Assembly: GCF_030457605.1 (NCBI RefSeq) | Contig: NZ_JAKDUR010000003.1 | Coordinates: 62,001 to 126,000, forward strand | From: Halomonas sp. | Lineage (GTDB): Bacteria; Pseudomonadota; Gammaproteobacteria; Pseudomonadales; Halomonadaceae | Length of the DNA stretch: 64,000 nt | Direction of reading: 5' to 3' | Part shown: positions 43,000-52,937 of the stretch, in pieces | Layout: every line of letters begins with the position of its first letter | Numbering within the stretch: position 1 is the first letter of the stretch | Notes under the pieces: generated by a model | Told to the model about the DNA's origin: nothing | The model's database searches: none | Seen by the model: only the letters and a program-made list of their open reading frames with translations | Made by a program: the position numbers and the translations under genes

Positions 43000-43814
43000 T
43001 GCTCGACTCCTTGCGCCTGGCGGTTATTACCGGCACTGCCCTGGGCCACCTTGATGGACAAGGGCACGGTTAAAAGTTCGGGAGCGCGCTGGTCCCTGGC
43101 TATCAACAAGCCATGGCGAACTTCCCGGCGCTGGGCTTCATCCAGCGGTTGCCACTCGCGGCTGCCGGAGTGCCAGACTCCGCCCTTGCGGCCATCCGGC
43201 GTCAGGTAATACCAGCCGATACGGCCAAGGCGTAAAAAATCGACCTCACGCGCTTCGCCCTCGTCAAATTTCAGCCGCCCGCGCCAGCTGTCCACCTCGC
43301 GCCCATAATCCAGTTCCATGCGCCAGGCTTTCAGCAGCCGGCGAATATGGGCCGTGGATTCCAGCGCTTCACCCTCGGTTTGTACCCGTGCCAAACGCTC
43401 CTGCTTGAGAAACGGCATGTCGTTTTTGATAAAGCCTTCCAGCTGACGGGCCATATCCTGCTCAATACGGGGGAGCGCAGCACGCGTCTGTTCAAGCGTG
43501 GCAAGCGCCTCGGCAAGACGTTGCTGACGCTCGGCTTCATTGGCCAGCTGGCGTGTGCGCTTTGTATTCTGATGGCGCAGCGTACGGGTTTCACGCTCCA
43601 GCCGGCGCAGCTCAGCCAGCGCGCTCTGCGTTTGCTCATCCGCCTGATCGATCCGGCCTTGCAGCGCTGCCTGGGTTTGCTGGGCGTCCACGCCATCTGA
43701 CACAAGGCTGGATGTATCCGAGTCTTCAGCGGCGAATAGTGGGCTGGCAGGCAGCAAAATTACGCTGCCTGCCAGCACCAGACCCAGCGCCGTTGCACAA
43801 AACCTTTTACTCAC
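42996..43814 (-). CDS. DUF3450 coiled-coil periplasmic protein of the TonB cluster
   Basis: First gene of the TonB cluster. I start at GTG 43814, with GGAGA six bases upstream, giving 272 residues. A longer TTG-initiated reading lacks a ribosome site. Signal peptide: SKRFCATALGLVLAGSVILL to FAA. The middle is a long coiled coil (ALAELRRLERETRTLRHQ, RQLANEAERQQRLAEALATL). The C-terminal DUF3450 part is compact (YGREVDSWRGRLKFDEGEAREVDFLRLGRIGWYYLTPDG). Function is unestablished. The consistent linkage to TtpC/ExbB/ExbD/TonB suggests a periplasmic partner of TtpC. Its end overlaps the next start by ATGA. Confidence 0.85.
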   Translation of the reverse strand: MSKRFCATALGLVLAGSVILLPASPLFAAEDSDTSSLVSDGVDAQQTQAALQGRIDQADEQTQSALAELRRLERETRTLRHQNTKRTRQLANEAERQQRLAEALATLEQTRAALPRIEQDMARQLEGFIKNDMPFLKQERLARVQTEGEALESTAHIRRLLKAWRMELDYGREVDSWRGRLKFDEGEAREVDFLRLGRIGWYYLTPDGRKGGVWHSGSREWQPLDEAQRREVRHGLLIARDQRAPELLTVPLSIKVAQGSAGNNRQAQGVEQ

Positions 43815-44133
43815 AGAAGCTCTCCAGAGAAACCCTTCATCGACATCCTTCAGAGAAACGTTGTACAGCAACGCTTCACAGACACTTTCCTACCATCATT
43901 CACCAGAGCGACCCGCCACACGCACGCGTCACACGACCGCCCCTCACAAGGCACCTGCCCGGCAAAGGTGGCGACGTTTATGCATGGCCGCGCATCAGGG
44001 CATGCTCCGGATATAAGAACGGTTTGCGTTTATGCGCTACAGCCTATCATTTTTCGAGCTAATGACAATATTTATCATTAACATGTCGGTACAAAATCCC
44101 ACCTCAGGTATCATCACAGGAGAAACAGGCGAT
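43815..44133. other. Upstream region of the TonB cluster
   Basis: About 320 bases without a gene, between the DUF3450 start and the nrdF terminator. It contains the Fur box at 44061-44079 and a possible minus-strand promoter under it (TTGTAC at 44089-44094, TATTGT at 44065-44070, spacer 18). The leader holds two copies of AGAGAAAC (43826-43833 and 43852-43859), the nearer of which overlaps the ribosome site of the DUF3450 gene. The leader would be unusually long, about 240 bases. I see no small reading frame with a ribosome site in it. Confidence 0.45.
44061..44079. promoter_or_regulatory. Fur box upstream of the TonB cluster
   Basis: AATGACAATATTTATCATT. The core TGACAAT-A-TTTATCA (44063-44077) matches the 7-1-7 Fur consensus TGATAAT-N-ATTATCA at 12 of 14 arm positions, and the flanking AA/TT extends the dyad. 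It overlaps a plausible promoter for the minus-strand DUF3450-TtpC-exbB-exbD-tonB-TPR run, so repression by Fe-Fur under iron-replete conditions is expected. Confidence 0.75.
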
Positions 44134-44170
44134 AAAAAAATACGCTTCCGGCAAAAGCCGAAAGCGTATT
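44134..44170 (-). terminator. Rho-independent terminator after nrdF
   Basis: On the minus strand a 13-base-pair stem (AATACGCTTTCGGC with GCCGGAAGCGTATT, one G-U pair) closes a short TTTT loop and runs into seven T (44134-44140). It ends the nrdHIEF transcript about 50 bases past the nrdF stop, separating it from the TonB cluster. Confidence 0.92.
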
Positions 44171-44216
44171 CTGTGTAATCCCGCATCCGCCCGAAACAAC
44201 GGGCGGGGACGAAGAG

Positions 44217-45209
<993 letters not shown>

Positions 45210-45243
45210 TCACCTTGAAAACAACTCGGCCCTGAAAACGGCA

Positions 45244-47400
45244 TTAAAGCGTGCAGGAAACGCACCCTTCGACCTCGGTACCGGCCAGCGCGGATTGGCG
45301 CAGGCGAATGTAATAAAGCGTCTTGATCCCTTTGCGCCAGGCGTAAATCTGGGCACGGTTGATATCCCGGGTCGTCGCCGTATCGGGAAAAAACAGCGTC
45401 AACGACAGCCCCTGGTCCACGTGCTGGGTGGCTTCGGCATAGGTATCAATGATTTTTTCCGCGCCGATTTCGTAGGCGTCCTGGAAATATTTCATGTTGT
45501 CATCATCAAGATACGGTGCCGGATAATAGGCACGCCCCAGCTTGCCTTCCTTGCGAATCTCGATTTTCGCCGCCACCGGATGAATGCTCGACGTCGAATG
45601 GTTGATGTACGAAATCGAGCCGGTGGGCGGCACCGCCTGCAGGTTGCGGTTATAAAGACCGTGCGCCATTATCGAGGCCTTGAGCTCGCGCCAGTCTTCC
45701 TGGGTTGGCAGCTTGATACCTTCACGCTCAAACAACCCCTGCACTTTCTCGGTACGCGGCACCCATGCCTGCTCGGTGTATTTGTCGAAAAAGCTGCCGT
45801 TGGCGTAGTTGGAGTCTTCAAAACCCTTGAAGGTATCGCCGTTCTCGATCGCCAAACGGTTGGAGGCTTTCAGCGCGTAAAACGTCACGCAATAGAAATA
45901 CAGGTTGGTGAAGTCGAGCCCATCATCGGAACCGTAGTAGATATGCTCGCGAGCCAGAAAACCGTGCAGGTTCATCTGCCCAAGGCCAATCGCTCGGGAC
46001 TGAGCATTACCGTTGGCCACCGACGGCACCGAAGAAAGGTTACTCATCTCGGAAACAGCCGTCAGGCCACGTATCGCGGTATCCACGCTTTTGTCGATGT
46101 CGCCGGAGTCCATCACTTTGGCGATGTTCAGCGAGCCGAGGTTGCAGGAGATATCTTCACCCACGTGTTCATACCCCAGGCTTTCATCGTAGCGGCTGGG
46201 CGTATTGACCTGCAGGATTTCCGAGCACAGGTTGCTCATGTTGATGCGCCCGGCAATGGGATTGCCACGATTGACGCTGTCTTCAAACATCACGTAGGGG
46301 TAGCCGGATTCGAACTGCAGCTCCGCCAGCGTCTGGAAGAACTCCCGGGCGTTGATCTTGGTTTTGTGAATGCGCTTGTCCGCGACCATTTCATGATATT
46401 TTTCGGTCACGCTGATATCGCCAAACGGCACGCCGTAGACGCTTTCCACGTCGTAGGGCGAGAACAGATACATCACCTCGTTATGCTTGGCCAGCTCGAA
46501 GGTGATATCCGGAATCGTCACGCCCAGCGACAGCGTCTTGATGCGGATTTTTTCATCAGCGTTCTCACGCTTGGTATCCATGAAGTGCAGAATATCCGGG
46601 TGGTGGGCATTCAGGTATACCGCACCGGCGCCCTGCCGCGCGCCCAGCTGGTTGGCGTAGGAGAAAGCGTCTTCCAGCAGTTTCATGATCGGGATAATGC
46701 CCGATGACTGGTTCTCGATACGCTTGATCGGCGCGCCCTGCTCGCGAATGTTGCTAAGCAGAAATGCCACGCCACCGCCGCGTTTGGACAGCTGCAGCGC
46801 CGAGTTGATCGAGCGCCCGATGGACTCCATGTTGTCCTCGATGCGCATCAGAAAGCACGACACCAGCTCGCCACGCTGACGCTTGCCACAGTTGAGAAAC
46901 GTCGGTGTCGCCGGCTGAAAGCGGCCGTTGATGATTTCATCCACCAGCGATGAAGCCAGGGCTTCCTGGCCTCGTGCCAACGTCAGCGCCACCATGCATA
47001 CACGGTCTTCAAAACGCTCCAGATAGCGCTTGCCGTCAAACGTTTTCAGCGTATAGCTGGTGTAATATTTGAACGCGCCGAGAAAGCTCGAAAAACGGAA
47101 TTTGTAAGCGTAGGCCTGTTCGAACAGCGCCTTGATGAACGTCGGGCTGTACTGATCAAGCACTTCCGCTTCGTAGTAGCTTTCTTCAATCAGGTAGTCG
47201 AGCTTTTCTTCCAGCGAGTGAAAAAACACCGTGTTCTGGTTGACGTGCTGAAGAAAATACTGGCGCGCCGCCTCGCGATCCTTGTCCAGCTGCAGTCGGC
47301 CATCAGCGCCGTAAAGATTGAGCATGGCGTTGAGCGCGTGATAGTCCAGCGTTTTTGATGCCTGCTGGGAAGGCGCTGGTGCTACTGATGTTGTTGCCAA
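45244..47400 (-). CDS. nrdE: Class Ib ribonucleotide reductase alpha subunit NrdE
   Basis: Catalytic subunit reducing ribonucleoside diphosphates. Active-site cysteines: [19 protein letters not shown], the radical cysteine region [12 protein letters not shown], and the C-terminal redox pair in EGCVSCTL that is re-reduced by NrdH. The finger-loop [16 protein letters not shown] and [18 protein letters not shown] are typical. At 718 residues it lacks an ATP-cone, as expected for class Ib. The start is TTG 47400 (GGGAG ten bases upstream); the next ATG would delete the conserved N-terminal [11 protein letters not shown] region. It overlaps nrdI by 19 bases. Confidence 0.96.
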   Translation of the reverse strand: MATTSVAPAPSQQASKTLDYHALNAMLNLYGADGRLQLDKDREAARQYFLQHVNQNTVFFHSLEEKLDYLIEESYYEAEVLDQYSPTFIKALFEQAYAYKFRFSSFLGAFKYYTSYTLKTFDGKRYLERFEDRVCMVALTLARGQEALASSLVDEIINGRFQPATPTFLNCGKRQRGELVSCFLMRIEDNMESIGRSINSALQLSKRGGGVAFLLSNIREQGAPIKRIENQSSGIIPIMKLLEDAFSYANQLGARQGAGAVYLNAHHPDILHFMDTKRENADEKIRIKTLSLGVTIPDITFELAKHNEVMYLFSPYDVESVYGVPFGDISVTEKYHEMVADKRIHKTKINAREFFQTLAELQFESGYPYVMFEDSVNRGNPIAGRINMSNLCSEILQVNTPSRYDESLGYEHVGEDISCNLGSLNIAKVMDSGDIDKSVDTAIRGLTAVSEMSNLSSVPSVANGNAQSRAIGLGQMNLHGFLAREHIYYGSDDGLDFTNLYFYCVTFYALKASNRLAIENGDTFKGFEDSNYANGSFFDKYTEQAWVPRTEKVQGLFEREGIKLPTQEDWRELKASIMAHGLYNRNLQAVPPTGSISYINHSTSSIHPVAAKIEIRKEGKLGRAYYPAPYLDDDNMKYFQDAYEIGAEKIIDTYAEATQHVDQGLSLTLFFPDTATTRDINRAQIYAWRKGIKTLYYIRLRQSALAGTEVEGCVSCTL

Positions 47401-47795
47401 AACGAGGTGACTCCCTGACGAACGTTAGCGACGTCTTGCGGCGTGCCAAAAAGCTCAAAGCGATATAGCAGCGGCACATCGCACTTCTCCGCCACAATGC
47501 GCCCGGCAATACCATAGGCCGTGCCAAAGTTGGTATTCCCCGCTGCAATCACGCCGCGAATGAAGCGCCGGTTGTGTTCATCATTTAAAAAATGGATGAC
47601 CGGCCTGGGCACCGCACCCGATGCGTTGCCGCCGCCGTAGCTTGGAACAATAAGAATATAGGGTGACTGTACTTTAAGCGGCGGCGCATCATGCTCGAAC
47701 GGGATGCGCTCGGCCGGCATGCCGAGCTTCTCGACAAAGCGCCGGGTATTGCCCGATTTGGTCGAAAAGTACACGACCCTGGGCGACTCACTCAT
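47382..47795 (-). CDS. nrdI: Flavodoxin-like NrdI, class Ib RNR activator
   Basis: Flavoprotein that supplies the oxidant (superoxide or peroxide) for assembling the dimanganese-tyrosyl cofactor of NrdF. FMN phosphate loop: [18 protein letters not shown]. Isoalloxazine-contacting loops: [17 protein letters not shown] and [18 protein letters not shown]. Length 137. The ATG overlaps the nrdH stop (ATGA), and its 3' end overlaps nrdE. Presence of NrdI supports manganese use by NrdF. Confidence 0.95.
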   Translation of the reverse strand: MSESPRVVYFSTKSGNTRRFVEKLGMPAERIPFEHDAPPLKVQSPYILIVPSYGGGNASGAVPRPVIHFLNDEHNRRFIRGVIAAGNTNFGTAYGIAGRIVAEKCDVPLLYRFELFGTPQDVANVRQGVTSFWQQHQ

Positions 47796-48025
47796 GCCGT
47801 GGCGGCAGACAGTTCACGGATGCGGTCCGGACGAAAACCCGACCAATGGGCTTCACCGGCGGTAACCACCGGCAGCTGGCGATAACCAAGACGCATGACT
47901 TCGTCCTTGGCTTCGGGCTTTTCGTCAAGATTGATAACGGTATAAGAAAGACCCAGCTTTTCCATTTCACGATAGGTTGCCGAGCACTGTACGCACGCCG
48001 CTGCGCTGTAAACCGTAATAGTCAT
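47792..48025 (-). CDS. nrdH: Glutaredoxin-like NrdH-redoxin
   Basis: Small electron donor for NrdE with thioredoxin-reductase-dependent recycling. Redox motif CVQC at residues 11-14 of [14 protein letters not shown]. The helix [17 protein letters not shown] and cis-Pro loop RQLPVVTAG, then the NrdH-specific WSGFRPD. Length 77. The leading gene of nrdHIEF, with AGAGGAGAAAG before the ATG. The upstream region holds the NrdR-type boxes. Confidence 0.95.
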   Translation of the reverse strand: MTITVYSAAACVQCSATYREMEKLGLSYTVINLDEKPEAKDEVMRLGYRQLPVVTAGEAHWSGFRPDRIRELSAATA

Positions 48026-48110
48026 TGCTTTCTCCTCTGTATCCCCGCCGAATCGCGTGTGAAGTAAGGCGTTGCAAGGGCATCAGCGCTTGAGAGCACC
48101 CGCCCGTCAC

Positions 48111-48126
48111 ACACAATATATAGTAT
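48111..48126. promoter_or_regulatory. NrdR box 1 overlapping the nrdHIEF -10
   Basis: ACACAATATATAGTAT matches the NrdR consensus acaCwAtATaTwGtgt at 15 of 16 positions. It covers the -10 hexamer of the nrdHIEF promoter. NrdR with (d)ATP bound represses reductase genes by binding paired boxes. Confidence 0.85.
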
Positions 48127-48142
48127 ATATTTTCTACTTCAA
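48115..48142 (-). promoter_or_regulatory. Promoter of nrdHIEF
   Basis: On the minus strand TTGAAG (48137-48142, 4/6) and TATATT (48115-48120, 5/6) are 16 bases apart in an AT-rich stretch. The -10 is embedded in NrdR box 1 and the -35 lies between the two boxes, so bound NrdR would block polymerase. Confidence 0.6.
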
Positions 48143-48152
48143 GCGACATTTT

Positions 48153-48168
48153 GCACTATATGTAGCCA
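48153..48168. promoter_or_regulatory. NrdR box 2
   Basis: GCACTATATGTAGCCA carries the CwAtATaTwG core with one substitution. It starts 42 bases from box 1, four helical turns, so both boxes face the same side of the helix. NrdR pairs are more often about three turns apart. Confidence 0.7.
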
Positions 48169-48334
48169 TGCGCAGAAATAAAAATGTCAAGATACATAGC
48201 GGCAGAGTTTTGTGATAGGCACTGCGTGATCAGCGCGGCAGCAGGACAGTCGGAACCATCAGGAGGCTACAATAAACGCGCCAAAAGAAAAGGCATCAAG
48301 GCAAAATAATGGCGGGCACATAACGCCCTGTCGC

Positions 48335-48370
48335 ACAAAAAAACCGCCCACTGAGGCACAGCGGGCGGTT
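48335..48370 (-). terminator. Rho-independent terminator after the SOD gene
   Basis: On the minus strand AACCGCCC (48363-48370 side) pairs with GGGCGGTT (48342-48349 side) around a 13-base loop and continues into seven T (48335-48341). It lies about 40 bases past the stop and separates the SOD gene from nrdHIEF. Confidence 0.85.
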
Positions 48371-48407
48371 ATATCACGCTACCGTCGGGATAGCGTTATG
48401 GCAGCGC

Positions 48408-49019
48408 TTACGCGACGGCTGCCTGATAACGGCGCTCAACGTCTTCCCAGTTGATGACGTTAAAGAAGGCGGAAATATAATCCGGACGCTTGTTCTGGTA
48501 CTTGAGATAGTAGGCGTGCTCCCACACATCCAGTCCCAGTACCGGCGTGTTGCCGTGGGAAATCGGGCTGTCCTGGTTGAGGCTGTTTTCCACTACCAGT
48601 TTTTTCTCCGGCGTCACGGAGAGCCATGCCCAGCCGCTACCAAAACGACCCAGCGCGGCCTTTTTCAGCGCATCCTGAAAGGCCTCATAGCCGCCAAGCT
48701 CGGCATCAATGGCCTTGGCCACATCACCATGCGGGTTGCCGCCGCCGTTGGGCGACATCATCTGCCAGAACATGGTGTGATTGGCAACGCCGCCGCCGTT
48801 GTTGATGACTGCCTGACGCTTTTCTTCCGGAACACGATCCAGATTGGCCAGCAGTTCTTCAACCGGTACGTCTTCAAGGCCGGTGCCTTCAAGGGTGGCA
48901 TTCAGGTTGTTGACGTAAGTGTTGTGGTGACGCGAATGGTGGATTTCGATGGTCAGCGCGTCAATGTGCGGTTCCAGTGCATCATAAGCGTAGGGTAGTT
49001 CGGGCAGTGTATGTGCCAT
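48408..49019 (-). CDS. sodA: Superoxide dismutase, Fe/Mn family, manganese type
   Basis: Cytosolic dismutase of superoxide. The metal ligands are His in [12 protein letters not shown], His in ANHTMFW, and Asp and His in [14 protein letters not shown]. Metal-type markers favour manganese: Gly-Gly before the second ligand ([10 protein letters not shown]) and Gln in NQDSP, where iron enzymes have Gln in AAQ and Ala later. The Val in GGGVANH replaces the His usual in manganese forms. I start at ATG 49019 (203 residues), with AAGGAGAGG upstream; an in-frame extension is not supported. sodB is the alternative name if the metal is iron or either. Confidence 0.88.
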   Translation of the reverse strand: MAHTLPELPYAYDALEPHIDALTIEIHHSRHHNTYVNNLNATLEGTGLEDVPVEELLANLDRVPEEKRQAVINNGGGVANHTMFWQMMSPNGGGNPHGDVAKAIDAELGGYEAFQDALKKAALGRFGSGWAWLSVTPEKKLVVENSLNQDSPISHGNTPVLGLDVWEHAYYLKYQNKRPDYISAFFNVINWEDVERRYQAAVA

Positions 49020-49254
49020 TTTCATCCTCTCCTTGCGTTGTGATTTCGCCAGTGCTTTTGTTGACACTCCATAAGGTGCGGCCTTGTTGGGTCGATTTCA
49101 ACCACCTGTTGCAACCCCGGGCCGCTGGTCTGTCATTTGCCCCGGCAACGTAGCCAACTTCTCGGAGTGTATCGAATACGCCACAGGGAAAAAAGCCGGC
49201 ACAGCCAATCCGAATACGTCGCCGATATATAACAAGCACCAGACATTCAATCGC

Positions 49255-50187
49255 TTAGAGCTTGCTTTCAAGCTCCGGCAGCACCTCGAACAGGTCTCCC
49301 ACCAGCCCATAGTCGGCTACCTGAAAGATCGGCGCGTCTTCATCCTTGTTGATGGCAACAATCACGCGCGAATCCTTCATGCCGGCCAGATGCTGGATCG
49401 CGCCGGAAATCCCCACGGCAATGTATAGCTCCGGTGCGACGATTTTCCCGGTTTGCCCAACCTGCATGTCGTTGGGCACAAAGCCTGCGTCTACCGCTGC
49501 GCGCGAAGCGCCTACCGCCGCGCCGAGTTTGTCGGCAACGCCACCCAGCAGCCTGAAGTTGTCGCCGTTGCCCATACCGCGCCCGCCGGACACGATCACG
49601 CTGGCGCCGCCCAATTCGGGGCGCTCGCTTTGGGCCAGCTCTTCGCTGACAAACTGCGACTGCGTGTTGTCAGCCGCGTACTCAAGGGCTTCGGTAACAG
49701 CGTTTGTCTGCGTATGACTGCCCACGGCATCAAAAGCGCTGGGGCGTACGGTCATCACCTTGAGTGCATCCCCGCTTTGCACCCTGGCCACGGCATTACC
49801 GGCGTAAATCGGGCGCTTGAATGTATCAGCACTTTCCACGGCGATGATATCGGAAATCTGCCCGACTCCCTTGAGCGCCGCCAGGCGCGGCAGTACGTTC
49901 TTGCCTGTGGTCGAGGTGCTGGCCAGCACATGGGTGTAATCATCGGCCAGCGCAGCAAGCAGCTGCCCCATCGGCTCGGCCAGCTGGTGCGCATATACGC
50001 TGTCATCCACTACGCGCACCCGGCTGATACCGTCAAGCGTGGCGGCCTGCTCGGCGGCGGCCTGAATGCCGTCGCCGGCAACCAGCACATCAATATTGCC
50101 GCCAATGGCGTGGGCGGCGGCCACCACATGGGCGGTCACATCGGCAAGCTGGCCGTCGTTCAGGTCGGCAAGTACCAGGATGCTCAT
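49255..50187 (-). CDS. etfA: Electron transfer flavoprotein alpha subunit
   Basis: FAD-binding half of the ETF heterodimer, which takes electrons from acyl-CoA and related dehydrogenases and passes them to ETF-QO. The C-terminal FAD domain is clear: [64 protein letters not shown] in successive blocks, and [23 protein letters not shown]. The 310-residue length is normal. The ATG overlaps the etfB stop (ATGA). It is divergent, with etfB, from the ETF-QO gene. Confidence 0.97.
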   Translation of the reverse strand: MSILVLADLNDGQLADVTAHVVAAAHAIGGNIDVLVAGDGIQAAAEQAATLDGISRVRVVDDSVYAHQLAEPMGQLLAALADDYTHVLASTSTTGKNVLPRLAALKGVGQISDIIAVESADTFKRPIYAGNAVARVQSGDALKVMTVRPSAFDAVGSHTQTNAVTEALEYAADNTQSQFVSEELAQSERPELGGASVIVSGGRGMGNGDNFRLLGGVADKLGAAVGASRAAVDAGFVPNDMQVGQTGKIVAPELYIAVGISGAIQHLAGMKDSRVIVAINKDEDAPIFQVADYGLVGDLFEVLPELESKL

Positions 50188-50936
50188 GAGATCACCTTTG
50201 CTTCATTCTTGAGTTTTTCAATCAGCTCATCGACCGATTCAACCTTGACGCCACCGGGGCGTTCGGCTGGCGGTTCGACGCCCAGCAGGCTGATATTCGA
50301 CGCAATGTCAGCCCCCAGCTCTTCCGGCGTTCGTGCCTCCAGCGGCTTTTTCTTGGCCTTCATGATATCGGGCAGTTTGGCGTAGCGCGGCTCATTCAAG
50401 CGCAGATCGGTGGTAATCACTGCCGGCAGCGAGAGCCGCAGCGTTTGCAGGCCGCCGTCAATTTCCCGCGTGACCGTAACGCCCTGTTCATCCACATCAA
50501 GTGCGGAGGCAAACGTGCCCTGGGAAAACCCGGTCAATGCGGCCAGCATCTGCCCGGTCTGATTGTTATCGCTGTCAATCGCCTGTTTACCCAGCAACAC
50601 TAGCCCCGGCTGCTCTTCGTCCACGACACCTGCCAGCACCCTGGCCGCGCCGAGGGACTCCACGCGCTCATCGGTATGTACGTGAATGGCACGGTCAGCG
50701 CCCAGCGCCAGGGCGGCCCGCAGCTGCTCCTGCGCAGCTTTGGGGCCGATGGTTACAGCCACGATCTCGCTGGCAATGCCTTGTTCCTTGAGCCGCACGG
50801 CCTCTTCCACCGCAATCTCGCAGAAGGGGTTCATGGCCATTTTGACATGGGTAAGGTCAACGTCCGAACCGTCCGGCTTGACCCGGATTTTAACGTTGTA
50901 GTCGATGACGCGTTTCACCGCGACGAGTACTTTCAT
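50184..50936 (-). CDS. etfB: Electron transfer flavoprotein beta subunit
   Basis: AMP-binding subunit of ETF. Signatures are [39 protein letters not shown], the AMP site ([24 protein letters not shown]) and the dehydrogenase-recognition region ([26 protein letters not shown]). Start ATG 50936 (250 residues), with GAGG about five bases upstream. Coupled to etfA by a four-base overlap. The shared upstream region with ETF-QO contains a 24-base palindrome. Confidence 0.97.
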   Translation of the reverse strand: MKVLVAVKRVIDYNVKIRVKPDGSDVDLTHVKMAMNPFCEIAVEEAVRLKEQGIASEIVAVTIGPKAAQEQLRAALALGADRAIHVHTDERVESLGAARVLAGVVDEEQPGLVLLGKQAIDSDNNQTGQMLAALTGFSQGTFASALDVDEQGVTVTREIDGGLQTLRLSLPAVITTDLRLNEPRYAKLPDIMKAKKKPLEARTPEELGADIASNISLLGVEPPAERPGGVKVESVDELIEKLKNEAKVIS

Positions 50937-51077
50937 AGGTGCCTCGCTTGGCCTGAAGTTAACGCCGATACTCAGGATTGTCACCCGCACGCCGATGGCA
51001 TACTGGCATGCCTATGGATCACGCGCCGGCATGCAAATGCGCGCGGATAACCATCGAAGGAGTGTTATTGCGCAGGT

Positions 51078-51101
51078 ATTATGCCTACCATGCAGCATAA
51101 T
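51078..51101. promoter_or_regulatory. 24-base palindrome in the divergent etfB / ETF-QO control region
   Basis: ATTATGC (51078-51084) and GCATAAT (51095-51101) are perfect inverted repeats separated by ten bases. Each arm contains a CATAAT hexamer reading outward, a 5/6 match to a -10 for the gene on its side (etfB on minus, ETF-QO on plus), although neither has a strong -35. The layout suits a dimeric repressor, for example a TetR-family lipid regulator, controlling both transcripts. Confidence 0.5.
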
Positions 51102-51203
51102 CAGAAGCAAACGACCGTTTAAAAACAGGGCCGTGTCTGGTTAATGCTTACCCCGCCAGCGGTTCGCAGTACCACAGGGAAACCGCAGCAAAAGCGGGTT
51201 AAC

Positions 51204-51251
51204 AACATGGCAGAAAACGGGGATGAAAACATGGCGGAAAACGGGATGGAA
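51204..51251. repeat. 24-bp tandem duplication over the ETF-QO start region
   Basis: Units 51204-51227 and 51228-51251 agree at 20 of 24 bases. Each carries an ATG in the same frame (51207 and 51231) and encodes MAENGDEN or MAENGMEN with the preceding Asn. A further in-frame ATG lies at 51246. The duplication adds about 8 residues and an extra start codon ahead of the conserved AFDVVIVGAG. Confidence 0.9.
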
Positions 51252-52925
51252 AACACCGTAGAGCGCGACGTAATGGCATTCGACGTTGTCATCGTAGGCG
51301 CCGGCCCGGCAGGGCTGTCGGCGGCCTGCCGGCTGATGCAGCAAGCCAACGCAGCCAACCACGAGCTGTCGGTTTGTGTGGTGGAAAAAGGCTCGGAAGT
51401 GGGGGCGCACATCCTGTCCGGTGCCGTTTTCGAACCTCGCGCGCTGGACGAGCTGTTCCCCGATTGGGCCGAGCGCGGCGCGCCGCTCGATACGCCCGCC
51501 GTGCGCGACGAAGTGTACCTGTTGAAAGACGCGCAAAAAGCACAGAGAGTGCCTCACGCGCTGGTGCCCAGGAGCATGCGCAACACCGGCGACGGCGTTA
51601 CGCGCTACGTGGCAAGCGCGGGAAATCTATGCCGCTGGCTGGCCGAACAGGCCGAGGAGCTTGGCGTTGACGTATTTCCCGGCTTTGCCGCCCAGCACCC
51701 TCTCATCGAAGACGGCCGCGTCGCAGGCATTGTCACCGGCGACATGGGTGTGGCCGCCGACGGCACGCCCAAGGACGGCTACACCCCCGGCATGGAGCTG
51801 CGTGCCCGCTATACGCTATTTGCCGAAGGTTCGCGCGGGCATCTGGGAAAACAGTTGATCGAGCATTTTTCGCTCGACACAAACGCCGATCCCCAGCATT
51901 ACGGCCTTGGCCTGAAAGAGCTCTGGGAAGTTCCCGCCGAACAGCACGAGCCTGGGCTGGTGCTCCACGGTGCCGGCTGGCCGCTTGGCGGTGACACCCA
52001 TGGCGGCTGGTTTTTATACCATACCGACAACTGCCAGGTGGTCGTGGGGCTGATTCTGGATTTGTCCTACCGGAACCCGTGGGTGTCTCCCTTCGATGAG
52101 TTCCAGCGCATGAAGCATCATCCGGTGCTCAGCCGGCACCTGCAAGGCGGCAACCGCGTGGCCTACGGCGCGCGCTCACTCACCAAGGGAGGTTTTAACA
52201 GCCTGCCCCAAATGACCTTCCCCGGTGGCCTGCTGCTCGGCTGCGATGCCGGCACGCTGAACTTCGCCAAAATCAAGGGGCTGCACACGGCGATGAAATC
52301 CGGCATGGTCGCCGCCGAGAGCGTGTTCGAAGCGCTTTCAGCAGAAAACGAAGGGGGCCCTGAAGGCGGTCGCGAACTGACCGATTTCACCGCGAAATGG
52401 GAAGCCAGCTGGGCCTGGTCCGAGCTCCAGGCAAGCGCGAGCTTTGGGCCGGCCATTCACCGCTACGGTACCGTACTGGGCGGCGCGTATAACTTCGTTG
52501 ACCAGCTTGTCGGCCACCGGCTACCCAACGTTCACGACACAAGCACCGATTACGGCGCGCTACAACCCGCTGCCGCGTTCACGCCCATCGACTATCCCAA
52601 ACCCGATGGCAAGCTGTCATTCGACAAATCTTCTTCCGTGTTCCTCTCCAATACCAACCATGAGGAGAATCAGCCCTGCCATTTACGCCTCGCCGACCCT
52701 GAGCTGCCCGTGCGCGATAACCTGCCCGAATACGCCGAGCCGGCGCAGCGCTACTGCCCGGCCGGCGTGTATGAAATCGTTGAGGATAGCGACGGCAAGC
52801 CGCAGCTCCAGATTAATTTCCAGAACTGCGTGCACTGTAAAACGTGTGACATCAAGGACCCGGCGCAAAACATTACCTGGGTAGCGCCTGAGGGCGGCGG
52901 TGGCCCCAACTATCCTAATATGTAG
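51207..52925 (+). CDS. Electron transfer flavoprotein-ubiquinone oxidoreductase
   Basis: Membrane-associated FAD and 4Fe-4S enzyme passing electrons from ETF to the quinone pool. FAD site VVIVGAGPAGLSAACRL, then VVEKGSEVGAHILSG, CRWLAEQAEELGVDV, YTLFAEGSRGHLGKQLI and FPGGLLLGCDAGTLN. The cluster cysteines are in PAQRYCPAGVYE and NCVHCKTCDIKDP, and the protein ends GGGPNYPNM. I annotate from the first ATG, 51207 (572 residues). Pseudomonas homologues begin near residue 14, equivalent to ATG 51246. The start region is a tandem duplication, so the true start is uncertain. Divergent from etfBA. Often called etfD or etfQO. Confidence 0.95.
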   Translation: MAENGDENMAENGMENTVERDVMAFDVVIVGAGPAGLSAACRLMQQANAANHELSVCVVEKGSEVGAHILSGAVFEPRALDELFPDWAERGAPLDTPAVRDEVYLLKDAQKAQRVPHALVPRSMRNTGDGVTRYVASAGNLCRWLAEQAEELGVDVFPGFAAQHPLIEDGRVAGIVTGDMGVAADGTPKDGYTPGMELRARYTLFAEGSRGHLGKQLIEHFSLDTNADPQHYGLGLKELWEVPAEQHEPGLVLHGAGWPLGGDTHGGWFLYHTDNCQVVVGLILDLSYRNPWVSPFDEFQRMKHHPVLSRHLQGGNRVAYGARSLTKGGFNSLPQMTFPGGLLLGCDAGTLNFAKIKGLHTAMKSGMVAAESVFEALSAENEGGPEGGRELTDFTAKWEASWAWSELQASASFGPAIHRYGTVLGGAYNFVDQLVGHRLPNVHDTSTDYGALQPAAAFTPIDYPKPDGKLSFDKSSSVFLSNTNHEENQPCHLRLADPELPVRDNLPEYAEPAQRYCPAGVYEIVEDSDGKPQLQINFQNCVHCKTCDIKDPAQNITWVAPEGGGGPNYPNM

Positions 52926-52937
52926 CGTCAGCGGCAC

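Larger units (their letters stand above)
48026..48407. other. Intergenic region between nrdH and the SOD gene
   Basis: About 380 bases with no gene. From the nrdH side it holds a leader of about 85 bases, the nrdHIEF promoter and two NrdR boxes (48111-48168), about 165 bases in which I see no recognisable signal apart from AGGAGGCTACAAT at 48261-48273 with no start codon after it, and then the SOD terminator (48335-48370). Confidence 0.6.
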
